Part shown: positions 52,058 through 61,900 of the stretch, piece by piece
Numbering within the stretch: position 1 is the first letter of the stretch
How the letters are laid out: each line of letters opens with the position of its first letter
Assembly (NCBI GenBank): GCA_017449025.1
Contig: JAFSKJ010000022.1
Coordinates: forward strand, 1 to 64,000
Reading direction: 5' to 3'
DNA: 64,000 nt
Origin: Prevotella sp.
GTDB taxonomy: Bacteria > Bacteroidota > Bacteroidia > Bacteroidales > Bacteroidaceae
The notes under the pieces: model-generated
Seen by the model: the letters and a program-made list of their open reading frames with translations, nothing else
The model's database searches: none
Told to the model about the DNA's origin: nothing
Program-made: the position numbers and the translations under genes

Positions 52058-54580
52058 ATGATGAAAAAGATTTGTTCGCTGTGTGTGGCATTACTCGCCA
52101 CCATTACCTTGGCGCATGCCGCCGAACCGTTTGTCAGCTTTACGCCCGTTGAGGGTGCGCTGACACTGAGCAAGGCTGTCATAGGCTATAGCCCCGAAGA
52201 CTACGAGGGCGTGAAGATTGCCATTGCCAGTCTCAAGGCCGACATGAAGAATGTGCTCGGCATAGAACCCGAAGAGACCACTACCGTTGGCAGGACGCTC
52301 AGCGGCTCAGCCGTAGAGAAGAGAGTAAACCCCACCATAGTCATCGGCACTGTCGGCAAGAACAAGTACATAGACCGCCTGAAGCTCCAGGGGCTGAAAG
52401 GCAAGCGTGAGAAATACATCATCACCACTGTTGACAACCAGCTGATAATTGCCGGCAGCGACCGCCGGGGCACCATCTACGGCATCTATGAGCTGAGCCG
52501 CCAGCTGGGCGTGTCGCCCTGGTACTGGTGGGCCGATGTGCCTGTTGCCAAGCACACAGAGGCATACGTCCAGCCAGGTATCTATACCGACGGCGAGCCT
52601 GCCGTTGAGTTCCGCGGCATCTTCCTCAACGACGAGGCCCCCTGCCTTACCAGCTGGGTGAAGAACACGTGGGGCACCAACTACGGCGACCACCGCTTCT
52701 ATGAGAAAGTGTTCGAACTGATTCTCCGCCTGAAGGGCAACATGATGTGGCCCGCCATGTGGGGCTGGGCCTTCTATGCCGACGACCCCGAGAATGGCAA
52801 GACCGCCGACAGGATGGGCGTTATGATGGGCACCTCGCACCACGAGCCTATGGCCCGCAACCATCAGGAGTATGCCCGCCACCGTAAGGAGTGGGGAGCC
52901 TGGAACTACGAGACGAACCAGGCAAAGCTCGACCAGTTCTTCCGCGAGGGCATCGAGCGCATGAACGGCACCGAGGACATAGTGACCATAGGCATGCGTG
53001 GCGACGGCGACGAGGCCATGAGCGACAAGGCCGACACCAAGCTGATGGAGCGCATCATCACCAACCAGCGAAAGATTATCAAGGACGTAACACGCAAGCC
53101 GGCAGAGAAAACCACGCAGGTGTGGGCATTATATAAAGAGGTGCAGGACTACTACGACGCCGGACTTCAGGTGCCCGACGACGTGATGATTCTCATTAGC
53201 GACGACAACTGGGGCGACATACGCCGCGTGCCCGTCACAGAGAAGGAACGGAGCCGCAAGGGCGGCTGGGGCATCTACTACCATGTGGACTACGTGGGTG
53301 CCCCCCGCAACACCAAGTGGATTAACGTCACGCAGACGCAGCAGATGTTCGAGCAGCTATCGCTGGCCTACGACTTCGGCATCCAGCGCATGTGGATTCT
53401 CAACGTCGGCGACCTGAAGCCGATGGAGTACCCCATTCAGCTGTTCATGGACATGGCCTGGAACCCGAAGGAGTACACTCAGCAGACGGTCGCCGACCAC
53501 ACCCGCCGCTTCTTTGCAAGTGTGCTCAGCAGTTCTGCCGCCGAGGAAGCTGCCTACATATACAACCAGAACTGCAAGTACATGGCGCGCGTGACACCAG
53601 AGATGCTCGATGCCAACACCTACAACGTGGAGACGGGCGAATGGCGGCAGGTGGCCGACGACTACGCCCGCCTGGAGCGCCGCGCTATGCACCTCTACGA
53701 CGAGATTCCCGCCGAGGCCCGCGACTTCTTCCGCCAGCTCATTCTCTTCCCTGTGCAGGCCATGGCCAATCTCTACGATATGTACTACGCTCAGGCCATG
53801 AACCAGTACTTAGCCAAGTCGGGCAACCCCGATGCCAACGAGTGGGCAGCCCAGGTGAAACGATGTTTCGAGCGCGACTCCGCGCTCTGCCGCCATTACA
53901 ACAAGGAGATGGCCGGTGGCAAGTGGGACGGCATGATGACGCAGAAGCACATAGGCTACCGTTCGTGGAACGACAACTTCCCCAAGGACATGCTCCCCCG
54001 CACAACCGCAGTGCCCGTTGGTTCTGCCAACGGGGGCGGCTACACCTTCACCCCCAGCAACGGCTACGTCGCCATCGAGGCCGAGCACTACTACAGCACC
54101 ACAGTCTCCGAGGGCACCCAGTGGACTGTCTATCCCGACTATGGGCGCACGCTCAGCGCCGTCGCCCTGACGCCCTACACTAAGCCCGTAGGCGATGCCT
54201 CGCTTACCTACCGCTTCACGCTGCCTGCCGACGCGCCCAAGACGGTGAAGGTTCACGTCATAGTGAAGTCAACCCTCGACTTCCTCAACGTCGGTGGCTT
54301 CGAATACTCCGTCAGCCTTGACGGAGGGGAACCGCAGGTTGTCAACTTCAACAAGACGCTCGTCGACCGCCAGCCCTATATGTACTCGGAGTTCTATCCC
54401 ACCATCGCCCGTCGCATTGTCGAGAAAACGGTGGAACTGCCTGTCGGCAACTCCACCGCCCACGAGCTGACGCTGAAGCCGCGTCACCCCGGCATTGTGT
54501 TCGAAAAGATTGTTGTAGACTTCGGCGGCTACAAGCCCTCGTACCTTTTCATGGACGAGTCGGCATACAGCAAGCAGTAA
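52058..54580 (+). CDS. GH115 xylan alpha-1,2-glucuronidase
   Basis: An 840-residue secreted enzyme (signal MMKKICSLCVALLATITLAHA). Typical blocks of the family: IAGSDRRGTIYGIYELSRQ, GVSPWYWWADVPV, GVMMGTSHHEPMARNH, GMRGDGDEAMSD, ISDDNWGDIRRVP, GAPRNTKWIN, and the C-terminal domain ending DFGGYKPSYLFMDES. It removes glucuronic acid from internal and terminal xylose units. With GH3 it forms a two-gene unit. It is more typical of the family than the copy at 14708. Confidence 0.93.
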   Translation: MMKKICSLCVALLATITLAHAAEPFVSFTPVEGALTLSKAVIGYSPEDYEGVKIAIASLKADMKNVLGIEPEETTTVGRTLSGSAVEKRVNPTIVIGTVGKNKYIDRLKLQGLKGKREKYIITTVDNQLIIAGSDRRGTIYGIYELSRQLGVSPWYWWADVPVAKHTEAYVQPGIYTDGEPAVEFRGIFLNDEAPCLTSWVKNTWGTNYGDHRFYEKVFELILRLKGNMMWPAMWGWAFYADDPENGKTADRMGVMMGTSHHEPMARNHQEYARHRKEWGAWNYETNQAKLDQFFREGIERMNGTEDIVTIGMRGDGDEAMSDKADTKLMERIITNQRKIIKDVTRKPAEKTTQVWALYKEVQDYYDAGLQVPDDVMILISDDNWGDIRRVPVTEKERSRKGGWGIYYHVDYVGAPRNTKWINVTQTQQMFEQLSLAYDFGIQRMWILNVGDLKPMEYPIQLFMDMAWNPKEYTQQTVADHTRRFFASVLSSSAAEEAAYIYNQNCKYMARVTPEMLDANTYNVETGEWRQVADDYARLERRAMHLYDEIPAEARDFFRQLILFPVQAMANLYDMYYAQAMNQYLAKSGNPDANEWAAQVKRCFERDSALCRHYNKEMAGGKWDGMMTQKHIGYRSWNDNFPKDMLPRTTAVPVGSANGGGYTFTPSNGYVAIEAEHYYSTTVSEGTQWTVYPDYGRTLSAVALTPYTKPVGDASLTYRFTLPADAPKTVKVHVIVKSTLDFLNVGGFEYSVSLDGGEPQVVNFNKTLVDRQPYMYSEFYPTIARRIVEKTVELPVGNSTAHELTLKPRHPGIVFEKIVVDFGGYKPSYLFMDESAYSKQ

Positions 54581-54605
54581 CCGAGTTTTATAAGTTTTCT
54601 TCGGT

Positions 54606-55646
54606 TCATGTCTCGTCGAAGAGGCCGGGCTGCATCACATTGCCAGTGTACGGGTTGCGGCCGAAGTGGCGATAGGCCAGCTCTGTGACCATGCGTCCCC
54701 TTGGTGTCCGCTTGATAAATCCCTCCATGATGAGGAAAGGCTCGTAGACCTCCTCCACAGTGCCGGAGTCTTCGCCGATGGCGGTGGCTATGGTGGTGAG
54801 TCCCACGGGCCCCCCGCGGAACTTGTCGATAATGGTGAGCAGTATCTTGTTGTCAATCTCGTCGAGGCCGTACTGGTCGATGTTGAGGGCAGTGAGAGCC
54901 ACGCGTGTTATCTTGGTGTCAATGCTTCCGTTGCCCCTCACCTGTGCAAAGTCTCTGACGCGGCGTAGCAGCGCATTGGTTATTCGTGGCGTTCCGCGGC
55001 TCCTGCCTGCTATCTCAAGTGCGGCATCTTCGGTTATGGGCACTCCCAAAATGCCTGCCGACCGCTCTACAATCTTCTGCAGCGTCTGCGGGTCGTAGTA
55101 CTCTAAGTGCATGTTGATGCCGAAGCGCGCGCGCAGTGGTGCGGTAAGCAGTCCGCTGCGTGTGGTTGCACCAACGAGTGTGAAGGGGTTGAGGTCAATC
55201 TGTATGGAACGTGCCGACGGCCCTTTGTCTATCATGATGTCGATGCGGTAGTCTTCCATGGCCGAATACAGGTATTCTTCCACTACTGGCGAAAGGCGGT
55301 GGATCTCGTCGATGAAGAGCACGTCGTTTTTCTCTAACGATGTGAGTATTCCCGCCAGGTCGCCCGGCTTGTCGAGCACAGGTCCGCTGGTGATCTTGAA
55401 TCCCACGCTCAACTCGTTGGCAATGATGTTCGACAGCGTGGTCTTTCCCAGACCCGGCGGGCCGTGGAGCAGTGTGTGGTCGAGGGGTTCGCCGCGGTAC
55501 TTGGCAGCCTCCACAAACACCTGCAGGTTGTCTACCACCTTCTTCTGCCCGCTGAAGTCGCTGAATTTGAGCGGCCTCAGCGCGTTTTCGAAGTCTTTCT
55601 CGTTTGTGCTGTATCTCTCCTGTCTTATGTCAAAGTCTTCGTCCAT
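54606..55646 (-). CDS. ruvB: Holliday junction branch migration ATPase RuvB
   Basis: A 346-residue AAA+ motor of standard length. Walker A is [14 protein letters not shown], Walker [10 protein letters not shown], with [17 protein letters not shown] and the C-terminal winged helix ([16 protein letters not shown]). RuvB hexamers drive branch migration with RuvA. It lies 30 bases downstream of dusB in the same direction. Confidence 0.97.
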   Translation of the reverse strand: MDEDFDIRQERYSTNEKDFENALRPLKFSDFSGQKKVVDNLQVFVEAAKYRGEPLDHTLLHGPPGLGKTTLSNIIANELSVGFKITSGPVLDKPGDLAGILTSLEKNDVLFIDEIHRLSPVVEEYLYSAMEDYRIDIMIDKGPSARSIQIDLNPFTLVGATTRSGLLTAPLRARFGINMHLEYYDPQTLQKIVERSAGILGVPITEDAALEIAGRSRGTPRITNALLRRVRDFAQVRGNGSIDTKITRVALTALNIDQYGLDEIDNKILLTIIDKFRGGPVGLTTIATAIGEDSGTVEEVYEPFLIMEGFIKRTPRGRMVTELAYRHFGRNPYTGNVMQPGLFDET

Positions 55647-55676
55647 TGAGTTTGTGAGTTTATTTAGTTTGTAAGT

Positions 55677-56624
55677 TTATCCCAACAGCTCCCTTGTCTT
55701 TTCCAGTATCTGCATCAGCTCGTCCATGTGCTCAGCCCTGAGCATGGCTATTCGTGTCTGGCGGAAGTTTGGTATAGCCTTGAATATGGGTGTGGCGGCC
55801 AAGTGCCGCCTGGTGTGCAGTATGCCCCGCTTCTCGTCAATCCTCTCCACGTTTATCCGGAGTTGCTCTTCGAGAATGTCGAGCTTCTGGCCGAAAGTCA
55901 GTTGTTCCCGACTGAATATCCACGGACATCCGAACGTTGCCCGCCCAATCATCACTGCGTCCACTCCGTAGCGGTCGAAGGCAGCGTCAGCCTCTTGTGG
56001 CGAGTGTATGTCGCCATTGCCTATAATAGGAATATGTATGCGTGGGTTGCTCTTCACCTGCCCTATCAGCGTCCAGTCGGCCTGTCCGGTATACATCTGG
56101 CTGCGTGTGCGCCCGTGAATGGTGAGTGCCTCAATGCCGCAGTCCTGCAACTGCTCTGCCAGGTCGGTTATGATGAGCTGCTCGTGGTTCCATCCCAACC
56201 GTGTCTTGACGGTCACGGGCAGGCTGACGGCATCCACCACCCGGCGCGTTATGTCGAGCATCTTGGGGATGTTCTGCAGCATACCAGCCCCGGCTCCTTT
56301 TCCTGCCACCTTCTTCACCGGACAGCCGAAGTTAAGGTCTATCACGTCGGGGGCGGCCTGTTCCACAATCCTCGCAGCCTCGACCATGGCGTCGGTGTCG
56401 CGCCCGTAGATCTGTATGCCCACGGGGCGCTCATCGTCGCTTATGGTCAGCTTCTTGACCGTCGAGCTTACGTCGCGTATGAGCGCCTCTGCCGACACGA
56501 ATTCTGTGTACACCATGCTTGCGCCGTATCGCTTGCAGAGCATGCGGAAGCCCACGTCGGTCACGTCTTCCATAGGTGCGAGGAACAGCGGACGCTCGCC
56601 AAAGTCAATGTCTCGTATCTTCAT
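55677..56624 (-). CDS. dusB: tRNA-dihydrouridine synthase
   Basis: A 315-residue flavoprotein. The start LFLAPMEDVTDVGFRMLCKR, the motif DLNFGCPVKKVAGKGAGAGM with the catalytic Cys, and VKTRLGW plus IHGRTRSQMYTGQADW are typical of the DusB branch. It reduces uridine in the tRNA D-loop. A -7 box (TAACTTTG, minus strand 56639-56632) lies just upstream, and ruvB follows. Confidence 0.93.
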   Translation of the reverse strand: MKIRDIDFGERPLFLAPMEDVTDVGFRMLCKRYGASMVYTEFVSAEALIRDVSSTVKKLTISDDERPVGIQIYGRDTDAMVEAARIVEQAAPDVIDLNFGCPVKKVAGKGAGAGMLQNIPKMLDITRRVVDAVSLPVTVKTRLGWNHEQLIITDLAEQLQDCGIEALTIHGRTRSQMYTGQADWTLIGQVKSNPRIHIPIIGNGDIHSPQEADAAFDRYGVDAVMIGRATFGCPWIFSREQLTFGQKLDILEEQLRINVERIDEKRGILHTRRHLAATPIFKAIPNFRQTRIAMLRAEHMDELMQILEKTRELLG

Positions 56625-56631
56625 GATTCTG

Positions 56632-56639
56632 CAAAGTTA
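56632..56639 (-). promoter_or_regulatory. -7 box (TAACTTTG) for dusB-ruvB
   Basis: The minus strand reads TAACTTTG only 8 bases before the ATG, so the leader would be nearly absent. Confidence 0.5.
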
Positions 56640-56678
56640 CGTCAAAAAAGGCAGACAGCGAAATTATTGGTGCGTTTT

Positions 56679-56710
56679 TTTGCTTTTTCGCTCACTTATT
56701 AGTATCTTTG
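56679..56710 (+). promoter_or_regulatory. Promoter TTTG-N20-TATCTTTG for argF'
   Basis: TTTG at 56679-56682 and TATCTTTG at 56703-56710, 66 bases before the ATG. Confidence 0.65.
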
Positions 56711-56776
56711 CACCCAAGAAGCGACATATTCATGTCAAAGTGAAAGTAATATTAAACCATAAAGGAGACAAAAAAC

Positions 56777-57757
56777 ATGGGAAAAGAATTCCGCACATTC
56801 ATCAACGCTGAAGACATCGGGCCGTTGGACAAGGCCATGGCCGAGGCTATGGAAATAAAGAACAACCGTTACAAATATCAGCATCTTGGCAAGAACAAGA
56901 CGCTAATGATGATATTCTTCAACAACTCGTTGCGCACGCGCCTGTCGACGCAGAAGGCCGCCATGAACATGGGCATGAACGTGATTGTGCTTGACGTTAA
57001 CGCCGGAGCGTGGAAGTTGGAGACCGAACGCGGCGTCATCATGGATGGCGACAAGTCGGAGCACCTGCTTGAGGCCATTCCCGTTATGGGATGCTACTGC
57101 GACATTATCGGTGTTCGCTCGTTTGCCGGCCTCACCGACCGCGAGTACGACTATGCCGAGACCGTTCTCAACCAGTTCATCAAGTACAGCGGGCGCCCTG
57201 TCTTTGCCATGGAGACAGCCACCGTTCACCCCCTGCAGGCCTTTGCCGACCTCATCACCATCGAGGAATACTGGAAGGAGAGGAATAAGCGCCCCAAGGT
57301 TGTGCTGACGTGGGCTCCCCACTGCCGCTCACTGCCACAGGCCGTGCCTAACTCGTTTGCGCAGTGGATGCTCGCTGCCGACGTTGACTTTGTGGTCACC
57401 CATCCTGAAGGCTACGAGCTTGACCCGAAGTTTGTTGGCAATGCCCGCGTGGAGTACGACCAGCGCAAGGCTTTCGATGGTGCCGACTTCATCTACGCCA
57501 AGAACTGGTCAAACCCTGGCGTCACACGTCTTGAGGACTACGGAAAGATTACCAGCAAGGACATGTCGTGGACGGTAGACACCGAGCACATGTCGTGGAC
57601 GAACAATGGTAAGTTCATGCACTGCTTGCCCGTTCGCCGCAACCTCATCGTCACCGACGACGTAATAGAGAGTCCGAACAGTATTGTCATTCCCGAAGCC
57701 GCCAACCGTGAGATCAGCTGCTCAGTGGTGCTCAAGAGAATGCTTGAACAACTATGA
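56777..57757 (+). CDS. argF': N-succinylornithine carbamoyltransferase-like protein
   Basis: A 326-residue transcarbamylase of the Bacteroidota arginine pathway type. SLRTRLSTQKAA is the carbamoyl phosphate loop (with RTRLS instead of the RTR of usual OTCases), followed by ETERGVIMDGD, MHCLPVRRN and IPEAANREIS. From memory, the Bacteroides fragilis enzyme has Pro90 in DGDKPEH, which decides for succinylornithine; here the aligned residue is Ser94 (DGDKSEH). Acetylornithine enzymes carry Glu at this place. Specificity is therefore somewhat open, although the overall sequence is of the succinylornithine type. Confidence 0.9.
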   Translation: MGKEFRTFINAEDIGPLDKAMAEAMEIKNNRYKYQHLGKNKTLMMIFFNNSLRTRLSTQKAAMNMGMNVIVLDVNAGAWKLETERGVIMDGDKSEHLLEAIPVMGCYCDIIGVRSFAGLTDREYDYAETVLNQFIKYSGRPVFAMETATVHPLQAFADLITIEEYWKERNKRPKVVLTWAPHCRSLPQAVPNSFAQWMLAADVDFVVTHPEGYELDPKFVGNARVEYDQRKAFDGADFIYAKNWSNPGVTRLEDYGKITSKDMSWTVDTEHMSWTNNGKFMHCLPVRRNLIVTDDVIESPNSIVIPEAANREISCSVVLKRMLEQL

Positions 57758-57765
57758 CAACTATT

Positions 57766-57830
57766 CCCCCTCCTAACCCCCTTTGGGGGAGGGACTGGTA
57801 ACTCCTCCCCCAAAGGGGGTTAGGAGGGGG
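57766..57830. terminator. Long bidirectional terminator-like inverted repeat
   Basis: CCCCCTCCTAACCCCCTTTG and its complement CAAAGGGGGTTAGGAGGGGG form long arms around a short spacer, between convergent argF' and the AraC regulator gene. Confidence 0.85.
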
Positions 57831-57833
57831 CTT

Positions 57834-58715
57834 TTACAACTTGCGGTATCTGCTGGGCGAGACGCCGGCATGCTCCTTGAAATACTTGCCCAAGAACGAC
57901 TGGTTGGGGAAGTTCATTTCCTTTGCAATATCCTTGATGCTCGCCGATGAGCATTTGAGCATCACGCGTATCTCGGACATCACGTAGTTGTCTATCCAGT
58001 CGTTGGGTGTGCGTTTGCTGGCACTCTTCACCATCTCCGACAGATACTTCGGCGTGATGCATAGTTGCTGCGCATACCACGACACACGGCGCTCTTTGCG
58101 GCAGTTCTCCTCTACAAGCTTTATGAACTGCGTGAAAATGGAATCGGCACGTGTCTGACGACGGTCGCTGTGGTCCTGGAAGTGGTACACCACATTGCTC
58201 AAATCGTAGAACATGGCCAGCATCAGCGTACGTATCAAGTTGTGGCGGAAAAGGCTCTTGCCGTCGTTAAGCTTCTTGCGGATGATGTTGAAGTATTCGG
58301 TAAACACGGCTTTGTCTCGCTCCTTAAGCCGTATCACAGGGTATGTGTGGGAATAGAGGAACAGCGCGGAGGCGTCGCTGACGTTCTGGATAATCTCGTG
58401 GAACAAGCGCATGCTCACCATGAAGCACATGCCTTCCACATCGTCTGAGGCCGAGTAGTTGTCAATGATGTGGTGCTCTGACGATGCCACCATGTCTCCG
58501 GCCTCCACGTGCATGTGCTGCATGTCCATACGGAAATCCACATGCCCCGCAGTGCAAAGTGCAATTAGTATGAAGTTTGTCTGGCGCGCCTCGTCTGGCA
58601 TGCGCATCTTCCCTATCTGGTCTATCAACAGAATGTCATTATCCATGAAACCACAGTTAGGCCACTCTTTTGCCCGCTCTATACTGGCAGGAATCGCTTT
58701 TACTTGTTTTGCCAT
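57834..58715 (-). CDS. AraC family transcriptional regulator
   Basis: A 293-residue protein with an N-terminal cupin-like sensing domain (residues about 1-165) and a C-terminal AraC-type double helix-turn-helix (YAQQLCITPKYLSEMVK; SIKDIAKEMNFPNQSFLGKYFKEHAGVSPSRYRK). It probably senses a small ligand and activates a nearby operon. It is divergent from the CE12-like esterase gene, sharing a 226-base intergenic region, so that gene is a likely target (inference). Confidence 0.92.
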   Translation of the reverse strand: MAKQVKAIPASIERAKEWPNCGFMDNDILLIDQIGKMRMPDEARQTNFILIALCTAGHVDFRMDMQHMHVEAGDMVASSEHHIIDNYSASDDVEGMCFMVSMRLFHEIIQNVSDASALFLYSHTYPVIRLKERDKAVFTEYFNIIRKKLNDGKSLFRHNLIRTLMLAMFYDLSNVVYHFQDHSDRRQTRADSIFTQFIKLVEENCRKERRVSWYAQQLCITPKYLSEMVKSASKRTPNDWIDNYVMSEIRVMLKCSSASIKDIAKEMNFPNQSFLGKYFKEHAGVSPSRYRKL

Positions 58716-58774
58716 GTCTATTTCTTTTCTTCTCCGCAGGCATGCTAAACCTGCATTTATTTACATTTCGCATG

Positions 58775-58805
58775 CAAAGGTAATAATAAAAAGACAAAAC
58801 GCCAA
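58775..58805 (-). promoter_or_regulatory. Promoter TTGG-N19-TACCTTTG of the AraC regulator
   Basis: On the minus strand TTGG (58805-58802) and TACCTTTG (58782-58775) have a 19-base spacer. Confidence 0.65.
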
Positions 58806-58856
58806 GCCTTTGCCCAGACATTTTTTTGTTTCCGGAAAAATTGTCTTGCCAAAGGC

Positions 58857-58887
58857 TTGTGACTTCCACTTTTTTTTCGTACCTTTG
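58857..58887 (+). promoter_or_regulatory. Promoter TTGT-N19-TACCTTTG of the CE12-like gene
   Basis: TTGT at 58857-58860 and TACCTTTG at 58880-58887, divergent from the AraC promoter about 50 bases away. The space between them is AT-rich and is where a regulator could bind. Confidence 0.65.
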
Positions 58888-58941
58888 CCAACAAGTTGTG
58901 CGAAAGACTACTATTAACAACTAATTAATACGAACAAATCA

Positions 58942-61900
58942 ATGAAAAGAAAAACAAACTTGCTACGCCATATCCTGCTGTGGACAGCACTTATGGCAAG
59001 CACCTTGGTGACATGGGCGCAGACTGCAACGGTGCTCACCGAGGATTTCTCAGGCACGACGAACATCTTCGGCGTGACTGCCACTGGGCTGGCCACTGGG
59101 TCGGCATGTATCTACGACACCAAGCTCGACGGCTTCGGCCCTGTGCTGGCCGTGAGCAACGCCACTGCCACCGGCACCATCAACAGCTCAGACGGCAAGG
59201 CCGTCAGCGCTTCCATCGGCAAGGTGACTGTAGAGTTCGATGCCTTTCACGGCTATTATGCCTACGACGCCACCACAACGGTATCGCTGCTCAACAGCGA
59301 CGGGCAGGCAATAGCCAGCTACACTTACAATGCCAATGGATGTAAGGTGGCAAGTGTTACCGCCGGCGGACAGGAAATTGCCGGATTTGAGGCTTTCAGC
59401 CTGCAAAGCACTGGCGCTAACGGATGGGCAGGCAGCGGCAAGCCATACTCGGCTACCACCAATCCGCATATCTCCATCTCGCTGAGTGCTACCGGCAAAA
59501 TGGAGATGGCCTTCACCCTGAATGGCAATACCACCAACCTGCTCGGCTCGGCCTTGACAATGGCCAAGGACGTGGCCGCCATTCAGCTTGTCAATAAGTT
59601 CTCACGCGGCGAGAATACCGACCGCTGCTACGGCATTGACAACATCAAGGTGACCACCGAGGTGATACAGCAAGACCCCGACCAGGTTGAGGACATTGCC
59701 TTCGTAGTCATCAACGGTGCTGACAACATGACCTTCGGCCCGTCGACAGACACCCCTTATGCCAACAGCTACTCTGTCACCATCACAGGCACAGAGGGAA
59801 CAACCATCACCGAGGACAACATCAACCCGAAGGTCACCGACTTCAACGTGGTGTGGGACATCGACGGATTCAAGACCCAGAACGACACCGAGGGCCAGTA
59901 CTGCGACTCCTACGGCTCCTTCTCCACCAACAATGCAGGCAAGGTGCAGACAACGTTCGACCTGCGAGACGTGCCCATGAACTTCTTCGGAAAGATGACC
60001 GCCACCATAACCTACAACGGCACCACCACCGTGGCAGAGAAGTACGTGGTGGCACAGGGAGACCTCTCGACAGGTGCAGGCCAGGTGCTGCCGCGAGCCG
60101 GATTCCCCGCAAGCCTGAGCGCATATCCCAATGCGCTGGTGGGGTACAAGGTGGCCGACGAGACCTACGGCAATGCCTCCGACCCGCTGCTCGGCGGCTG
60201 GTGCGTGGCAGGCAGCGACACCCACAACGGTGTGCTCATGGCCGATGCCGACAACACCAAGTATATCCGCCTGACAGCATCCACGCTGAAGAAGTCGCAC
60301 GTGATGACACAGAAGATCGATTCACCCAGCGGGCAGATAGTCTTCACCACACTGCTGCGCTTCAACCAGGCCGGAGCGTCGGTAACGCTGACCGGCGGCT
60401 ACCCCTTCTGGTCAAGTAGCAAATACACCTGCCCCGTAAGCCTGAACTTCGACGGCTCTAAGCTGACACTCAATGGAACAGCCCTGACTTCAGGTGAGAC
60501 AGAAGCGCAGTTTACCACCGGTACTTGGTATCGCGTGGTGCTCTCGGCCGACAAGAGCAGCCAGATTACTTACGCCAAGGTGTTCAGCACCACCGGACAG
60601 CTCATTGGCGAGACAGCCATGCTGCCATGGGCCGAGGAGTCCAGTCCCACATTCTTCAGCATAGGCATGGGCAACAGCAATACCGGCTCGGTAGACATGG
60701 CTCAGTATGAGGCTGTGATACCCACACCGTCGGCCGACACCTTCACGCTTACCGCCGACAAGCAGACACTGTCCATACCCCAAGGCGAGACGGCACGACT
60801 GATGGCCTCCGTCAACAGCATCGACGGCATGCCCATCACCCAGACAGCCAACTGGAGCATCGTTGAGAGCGACATGGAGCAGGCCGTAATCATCACCCCC
60901 GACGCCACCGACTCCCACTCGGCCACCATCACCCTCTCTCCCACAGCCGAGGCAGGCACAGCCACCATACAGGTGAGCATAGGCGGCATAGCCAAGACCA
61001 TAGCCCTGAGCCTGACATCGTCGGCAGAGAGCATAAAGTTCACTGAGAGCACCACCAGCATCACCATTCCGCTCGACGAGGCCGAGACTGTAACCGCCAC
61101 CTTCGCCGCCCAGCTGATAAGCGGCGACGGCACACCCGTCAACAAGCCCGTAACGCTGGCAGCCTACGACAAGGCCGGCCTGCAGCCCTACACCTTCGCC
61201 GACGGCATCACCTTCGACGCTTCCACTGGCCTGCTCACAGTATCGGCAGCGGCAGACCCGGCAACATTCACCATACGCGCCACTGCTAACAACAGCGACG
61301 GCGAGGAGCTGACGAAGAGCGTAACGGTGAGCGTTCACGGAATGAAGTTCGACTTCGGACTGACCGACGACGAGGCCGTGGCCGAGGGATTCACCGCCGT
61401 GGGCGCAACCACTGCCTACAGCGATGCCAACGGATACGGACTGGCCTCAGGCACTGCCACCAGCGGAGGCACCGCATCGGCCACCGATGCCGGCGGCGAC
61501 TACCTTGAGGGAGCGCTGCAATTCAACTTCAAGGTGCAGAAGGGCAACTTCTATACTGTGGAAGTGACATGCCAGGGAGTGCTCACCACTGCACACATCA
61601 ACAGCGACCTGGCAGGCTATGAGCTAAGCTCCAACTCAAGCATGACGACTGCCACCTACACCATTCCAGCCACCCGCGACTTCATCGACCTGCACATTGC
61701 CAATGTCGACGCCACCAGCGTGGCACGCATTGCCAAGGTCGTCGTTACCAAGCAGCCCATGAGGCAGAAGAACAAGAAAATCAAGGTGCGCCACATAGGC
61801 GACTCCACGTCGGCCAACAACGGCTCATGGGCCTACCGCCTGAGCAAGAACCCCGGCAGCTATCCCGAACTGTTCAATATATGCGAGTTCATCAACAACG

